DNA of 9,484 bases, taken from DASTGO01 sp035719045 (GTDB lineage Bacteria; Actinomycetota; Actinomycetes; Actinomycetales; Kineosporiaceae). How positions within the stretch are numbered: the stretch's first letter is position 1; each line of letters begins with the position of its first letter. Both the position numbers and the translations under genes were made by a program. The stretch lies in contig DASTGO010000406.1 in assembly GCA_035719045.1 (NCBI GenBank), positions 1 to 9,484 on the forward strand. Direction: 5' to 3'. Shown here in pieces: positions 6,570 to 9,484 of the stretch. The notes under the pieces are model-generated. The model ran no database searches. It was not told where the DNA came from and worked only from the letters and a program-made list of their open reading frames with translations.

Positions 6570-6883
6570 TCCTCGCGTGAGGCGATCGCCGCCCCGGCGG
6601 TGAGGTCTCCAGCCGTTCGTGGCGTCCTGACGCACCTTCCCCGGTGTCAGGCCGTCCGGCATCCGGTCGTGACGCGGACTTCCCCCGCCCCCGGCCGGGA
6701 TGCAACGCAGCAGCGGATGGAGACCTGACCGCCGGGTCCGTGTCTTCGGGCCCGGACGTTCCGCCGACCGCGCAGCACCGCCCTGCTCGCCCGAGGACCA
6801 TCGGCACCACCGCGAACCGGAACCACGACCGCGACCACCGCGAACAGCACCCGAGACGCAGCGAACCAACCCATGGGGTCGAG
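6570..6883 (+). other. mraZ-rsmH spacer, no gene seen; small hairpins
   Basis: No convincing coding sequence lies in these 314 bases. Just after the mraZ stop, CGCCG-CCC-CGGCG (6587-6599) can form a short GC hairpin. At 6626-6651 CCTGAC and ACC can pair with GGT and GTCAGG, a 9-bp stem with a two-base bulge. The rest is C-rich and A/C-rich. The reading frame of rsmH stays open upstream through most of the spacer, but that extension has no similarity to RsmH. A weak attenuator is possible; no promoter is obvious. Confidence 0.5.
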
Positions 6884-7957
6884 ATGACGAGCAGGGCGGA
6901 CGACGCACGCCACCGGCATGTGCCGGTGCTGCGTGACCGCTGCGTGGAGTTGCTCGCCCCGGCCCTGCAGCATCCGGGTGCGGTGGCGGTGGACGCGACG
7001 CTGGGGATGGGGGGGCACGCCGAGGCTCTGCTGCAGGCATGCCCGCAGGTGACCCTGGTCGGCATCGACCGGGACCCGCAGGCGCTGCGGCTGGCGGGGG
7101 AGCGGCTGGCCGCGTTCGGTGACCGGATCCGGCTGGAACATGCGGTGTACGACCGGCTGCCGCAGGTGCTGGGCCGGCTCGGACTCCCGGCTGCGGACGG
7201 TGTCCTGATGGACCTCGGGGTCTCCTCGCTGCAGCTGGACGAGGCCGACCGCGGCTTCGCCTACGCGGTGGACGCCCCGCTGGACATGCGGATGGATCCG
7301 ACCACAGGGCCGACCGCGGCCGACGTGCTCAACACGTACTCGGTCGCGGACCTGACGCGGGTGCTGCGGGACTACGGCGAGGAACGGTTCGCCCGGCGGA
7401 TCGCCGAGACCGTCGTGCAGCGGCGGGCGGCGCAGCCGTTCACCAGCAGCGCCCGGCTGGTCGAGCTGGTCCGGGACTGCATCCCGGCTCCGGCCCGGCG
7501 CACCGGAGGCCATCCGGCCAAGCGCACCTTCCAGGCGCTGCGGATCGAGGTGAACCGGGAGCTGGAGGTCCTGCAGCGGGCTGTGCCGGCGGCCGTCGAC
7601 GCGCTCGCGGTGGGCGGGCGGGTGGTGGTCATGGCCTACCACTCGCTGGAGGACCGGATCGTCAAGCGGGTGCTGGCCGAGGGAGCCCGCAGCACCGCCC
7701 CGCCGGGTCTTCCGGTGGAACTACCGGAGCACGCACCGGTGCTCCGGCTGCTCACCCGTGGCGCCGAGATGGCGTCGGAGGGGGAGACCGAGGTCAACCC
7801 GCGCGCGGCGTCCGTCCGGTTGCGTGCGGCGGAGCGGATCAGGACGGGCCGAGGGGGCGTGGCCGACGGTCGCGCGGAGAGGGGAGGCGCCGTGAACCAG
7901 CGCGGCAGGCGTGGGGACGAGCAGCACATCGAGCATCCGGGGGAGGCGACACCATGA
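6884..7957 (+). CDS. rsmH: RsmH (MraW), 16S rRNA (cytosine1402-N4)-methyltransferase
   Basis: A 357-residue RsmH, which uses S-adenosylmethionine to methylate N4 of C1402 in the decoding centre of 16S rRNA. Motifs: the conserved entry HVPVL (residues 12-16), the SAM-binding DATLGMGGHAEALL (37-50), GIDRDP (60-65), MDLGVSSLQLD (109-119), the helical insertion (roughly 125-215) ending KRTFQALRIEVN, AYHSLEDRIVK (251-261) and NPRAASVRLRAAER (305-318). About 40 basic, unconserved residues follow to the C-terminus. I chose the ATG at 6884 because homology starts at HVPVL and the open frame upstream back to 6644 is low in complexity. The ribosome site is poor (GGGG about 7 bases upstream). The stop overlaps the ftsL start (ATGA), indicating coupled translation. 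Confidence 0.97.
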   Translation: MTSRADDARHRHVPVLRDRCVELLAPALQHPGAVAVDATLGMGGHAEALLQACPQVTLVGIDRDPQALRLAGERLAAFGDRIRLEHAVYDRLPQVLGRLGLPAADGVLMDLGVSSLQLDEADRGFAYAVDAPLDMRMDPTTGPTAADVLNTYSVADLTRVLRDYGEERFARRIAETVVQRRAAQPFTSSARLVELVRDCIPAPARRTGGHPAKRTFQALRIEVNRELEVLQRAVPAAVDALAVGGRVVVMAYHSLEDRIVKRVLAEGARSTAPPGLPVELPEHAPVLRLLTRGAEMASEGETEVNPRAASVRLRAAERIRTGRGGVADGRAERGGAVNQRGRRGDEQHIEHPGEATP

Positions 7958-8502
7958 GCCAGGCGACGGCCGTCCGCGCGACGGCACGACCGGTCGGCCG
8001 CCCGGCGGCGAGACCGGTCCCCGCACCGCCCCGGCTGCAGGTGGTCAGCGCCCCTGCGCACACCCGGTCCCGGGCAGGACTGGTCTTCGCCTGCCTGGCC
8101 CTGCTGACGGCGGGGCTGGTGGCCCTGCTCCTGCTCAACGTGAGCCTGGAGCGCGGTTCGTACCAGCTGCAGGCACAGCAGACCAAGGCCACCCAGTTGC
8201 AGGACCGGGCACAGGCCCTGCAGGAGGAGTTGGCCACCCTGCAGGCCCCGCAGAACCTCGCCCAGCAGGCCGGGAAGCTCGGCATGGTGCCGAACCCGAA
8301 CGCCGCGTTCCTGACCAGCGACGGGAAGGTCCTCGGCGTGCCCATGAAGGCGGCCGTGCCGCAGCCGACGACCGCGGAGACGCCGCCGGCCAAGACCAGC
8401 CCGACTTCGGCAACCTCCGCCAAGCCGGGCGCGGTGGCCAAGCCGGGTGCAGCCGCCCCGGGAACGGCGGGGGCGGCCCAGGCACCGAAACCGAGGCACT
8501 GA
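7954..8502 (+). CDS. ftsL: FtsL-like septum formation protein
   Basis: A 182-residue bitopic membrane protein in the ftsL position between rsmH and ftsI. A Pro/Arg-rich cytoplasmic N-terminus (1-40) leads to one TM segment (about 41-63, FACLALLTAGLVALLLLN). A coiled coil rich in Gln and Leu follows (about 66-105, QLQDRAQALQEEL), then LGMVPNPNAAFL, a motif typical of actinobacterial FtsL and related to FtsB/DivIC. Sequence conservation in this family is low, so the call rests on topology, motif and neighbours. FtsL bridges FtsQ/FtsB and activates the FtsW-FtsI pair at the septum. The last 45 residues are low in complexity (Pro/Ala/Lys/Thr) with AKPGAVAKPGAAAPG. The start is ATG at 7954, overlapping the rsmH stop, with GGGGGAGG at 7939-7946. 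Confidence 0.9.
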   Translation: MSQATAVRATARPVGRPAARPVPAPPRLQVVSAPAHTRSRAGLVFACLALLTAGLVALLLLNVSLERGSYQLQAQQTKATQLQDRAQALQEELATLQAPQNLAQQAGKLGMVPNPNAAFLTSDGKVLGVPMKAAVPQPTTAETPPAKTSPTSATSAKPGAVAKPGAAAPGTAGAAQAPKPRH

Positions 8503-8618
8503 CCAGTACTGACGCACCTTCCCAGTACCAACGACCGAACCGGTCCCGACGCAGCGACCGGTCCCGACGCACTCGACCGATCCTGAAGCACTGACCGGTC
8601 GAGTGCACTGACCAGTAC
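8496..8618 (+). repeat. repeat cluster after ftsL (GCACTGACC and 18-bp period units)
   Basis: GCACTGACCAGTAC occurs at 8496-8509 and 8605-8618; its first nine bases occur again at 8588-8596. ACCGGTCCCGACGCA occurs at 8539-8553 and 8557-8571, 18 bp apart. The first copy spans the ftsL stop codon. This dense set of short direct repeats looks like locally duplicated DNA and leaves no open frame that resembles a gene. Confidence 0.8.
8569..8606 (+). terminator. 11-bp perfect stem in the ftsL-ftsI gap, candidate terminator or attenuator
   Basis: GCACTCGACCG at 8569-8579 pairs perfectly with CGGTCGAGTGC at 8596-8606, with a 16-base loop. It begins 66 bases after the ftsL stop. No T-tract follows, so it may be a T-less terminator, an RNA stability element or a partial attenuator between ftsL and ftsI. 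Confidence 0.5.
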
Positions 8619-8711
8619 CGCTGACTGACCGGCTCCGTGTACCGACCCATCTCGGTGTGCGGACCCGGCCGGCGGACGGGCCTGAGGCGCACCTGCCGGG
8701 CCCGCCGCGCT

Positions 8712-8743
8712 GGGTGACGGCCCCGGGGGGTGTGCCGTCGCCC
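8712..8743 (+). promoter_or_regulatory. 10-bp hairpin upstream of ftsI
   Basis: GGGTGACGGC at 8712-8721 pairs with GCCGTCGCCC at 8734-8743 (nine Watson-Crick pairs and one G-U), with a 12-base loop. It is enclosed by a wider 8-bp inverted repeat, GGCCTGAG at 8679-8686 and CTCAGGCC at 8746-8753. Together they could fold as a branched RNA about 100 bases before the ftsI start. The pairing is seen; a regulatory role is inference. Confidence 0.5.
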
Positions 8744-8851
8744 GGCTCAGGCCGTGGTGGCAGGACCCACAACGGCGCAACACCACAGGGACCGCACACC
8801 ACCAGAGCACCGGGACGGCCCGACCACCGCAGGAGGGGAGGAGGTGGAACC

Positions 8852-9484
8852 ATGACCGAGGCACGGGGTTCCACACCGCAGCGGTCGGGACCCATGCGTT
8901 CCGGACAGGCGGGCCGACCGCGACCGGCGCCGGGATCGGCTCCGTCGCGGTCGGTCTCCGCCCGCCAGCAGTTGCCCCCGCGCCAGCCCGCCACGGGCCG
9001 TCCGCAGACACCGGCCGGGCGGACCACGGCACCCGCCTCGCCGCCACCGGCGACACCGCGGAAGGCGGCGACCCCGCCGGGGACGGGACGCGGCACCCCG
9101 CCGGCGGGCCAGACGCCACCGCGCCAGAAGACCGCGCGGTCGGCGACCGCGCGGCGGACCCCGACCCGGGAGCCCGGAACCGCCGGTCAGGCAGGCGCAT
9201 CCCGGCAGCCGGCGGCACGGTCCTCGAAGCCGGGCCAGGTCCCCAAGCCGGGTCAGGTCCCCAAGCCGGGCCAGGTCCCCAAGCCCGGCCGGGTCACCAA
9301 GCAGGGCCAGGCCCCGAAGCAGGGCCGGGTCCCCCAACCCGGTCCGGCCGCCAAGCCCGGCCAGGTCACGAAGCCGGGTCGGGCGACCAATCCGGGTCAG
9401 GCTGCGAAGCCGGGCCGGGTCACCAGGCAGGGCCAGGCCGCGAAGCCGGGCCGGGTCACGACGGCCCGGCCACCGGCGCAGGCG
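8852..9484 (+). CDS. ftsI: FtsI/PbpB (septal penicillin-binding protein), N-terminal part only, cut by window end
   Basis: An open frame with no stop from the ATG at 8852 to the last base (211 residues), preceded by a strong ribosome site (AGGAGGGGAGGAGG at 8831-8844, seven bases away). The visible part is a basic, disordered segment rich in Pro, Gly, Arg, Gln, Thr and Lys, with no TM segment or catalytic motif yet. From residue 126 it holds 13 tandem hexapeptides of the KPGQVP type. I call it ftsI because this gene follows ftsL in the dcw order, and actinobacterial FtsI proteins often carry a basic cytoplasmic extension before the TM helix. The transpeptidase motifs (SxxK and others) would lie outside the window, so the assignment is by context. 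The extension here is unusually long. Confidence 0.8.
   Translation, partial: MTEARGSTPQRSGPMRSGQAGRPRPAPGSAPSRSVSARQQLPPRQPATGRPQTPAGRTTAPASPPPATPRKAATPPGTGRGTPPAGQTPPRQKTARSATARRTPTREPGTAGQAGASRQPAARSSKPGQVPKPGQVPKPGQVPKPGRVTKQGQAPKQGRVPQPGPAAKPGQVTKPGRATNPGQAAKPGRVTRQGQAAKPGRVTTARPPAQA
9227..9460 (+). repeat. 13 x 18-bp degenerate tandem repeat encoding KPGQVP-type hexapeptides
   Basis: Starting at the Lys codon at 9227, 13 in-frame 18-bp units encode, in order, KPGQVP three times, then KPGRVT, KQGQAP, KQGRVP, QPGPAA, KPGQVT, KPGRAT, NPGQAA, KPGRVT, RQGQAA, KPGRVT. Gly at position 3 is invariant. The first three units are almost identical at DNA level and later ones have drifted. Most units carry at least one basic residue, so the region is a strongly positive, flexible chain. 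Confidence 0.95.

Noticed and set aside
6644..6883. 80-codon N-terminal extension of rsmH
   Set aside because: Low-complexity sequence with no RsmH homology. The conserved HVPVL motif lies just after the ATG at 6884.
6700..6936. 78-codon frame on + between mraZ and rsmH
   Set aside because: No ribosome site, overlaps the rsmH start by 53 bases, and the composition is typical of random GC-rich frames.
7636..9337. Long minus-strand open frames over ftsL and ftsI
   Set aside because: They are antisense to well-supported genes, have no family motifs, and are biased to Gly/Arg/Pro/Ala.

Overview
This is a high-GC actinobacterial chromosome segment covering the start of the division and cell wall (dcw) cluster. 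The evidence is the very GC-rich codon usage, the gene order mraZ-rsmH-ftsL-ftsI, a DUF3040 membrane protein, and a MoxR/DUF58/transglutaminase cassette next to mraZ. That layout is familiar from Pseudonocardiales, Nakamurellales, Geodermatophilales and mycobacteria. I cannot name the genus from sequence alone.

Layout: (1) 1-212 is a window-edge and upstream region, followed by a small two-TM DUF3040 gene on + (213-605). (2) 606-788 is a short convergent gap with a GC hairpin and a 19-bp tandem duplication. (3) 789-5664 on the minus strand is a tightly coupled three-gene operon, read right to left: MoxR AAA+ ATPase, DUF58 protein, then a membrane-bound transglutaminase-like protein. Its junctions are TGACCATG and TGATG. 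(4) 5665-6137 is a divergent control region of about 470 bp and the most informative non-coding DNA here. It holds a convincing mraZ promoter (TTGACG, 16 bp, TAGAGT) threaded by three GTGGRG boxes spaced exactly 10 bp apart, which is the MraZ operator pattern. Two further pairs of the same box lie in the opposite orientation, facing the moxR operon. Two inverted repeats also lie here. (5) 6138-9484 on + holds mraZ, a 314-bp spacer, rsmH overlapping ftsL by ATGA, a 349-bp spacer full of repeats and two strong hairpins, and the beginning of ftsI/pbpB, which is cut by the window end.

How the genes fit together: MraZ is the cluster's transcriptional regulator and probably represses its own promoter. 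RsmH methylates 16S rRNA. FtsL and FtsI are the divisome scaffold and septal transpeptidase. The MoxR-DUF58-transglutaminase set is a recurrent envelope-associated module with no firmly assigned substrate; its divergent position and the reverse-strand MraZ-like boxes suggest shared control.

The best candidates for something new are the possible extension of MraZ control to the moxR operon, the 13 tandem hexapeptide repeats in the basic cytoplasmic N-terminus of FtsI, and the structured ftsL-ftsI gap, which contains a 15-mer identical to one found just after mraZ. I see no mobile element, CRISPR array, tRNA or rRNA.
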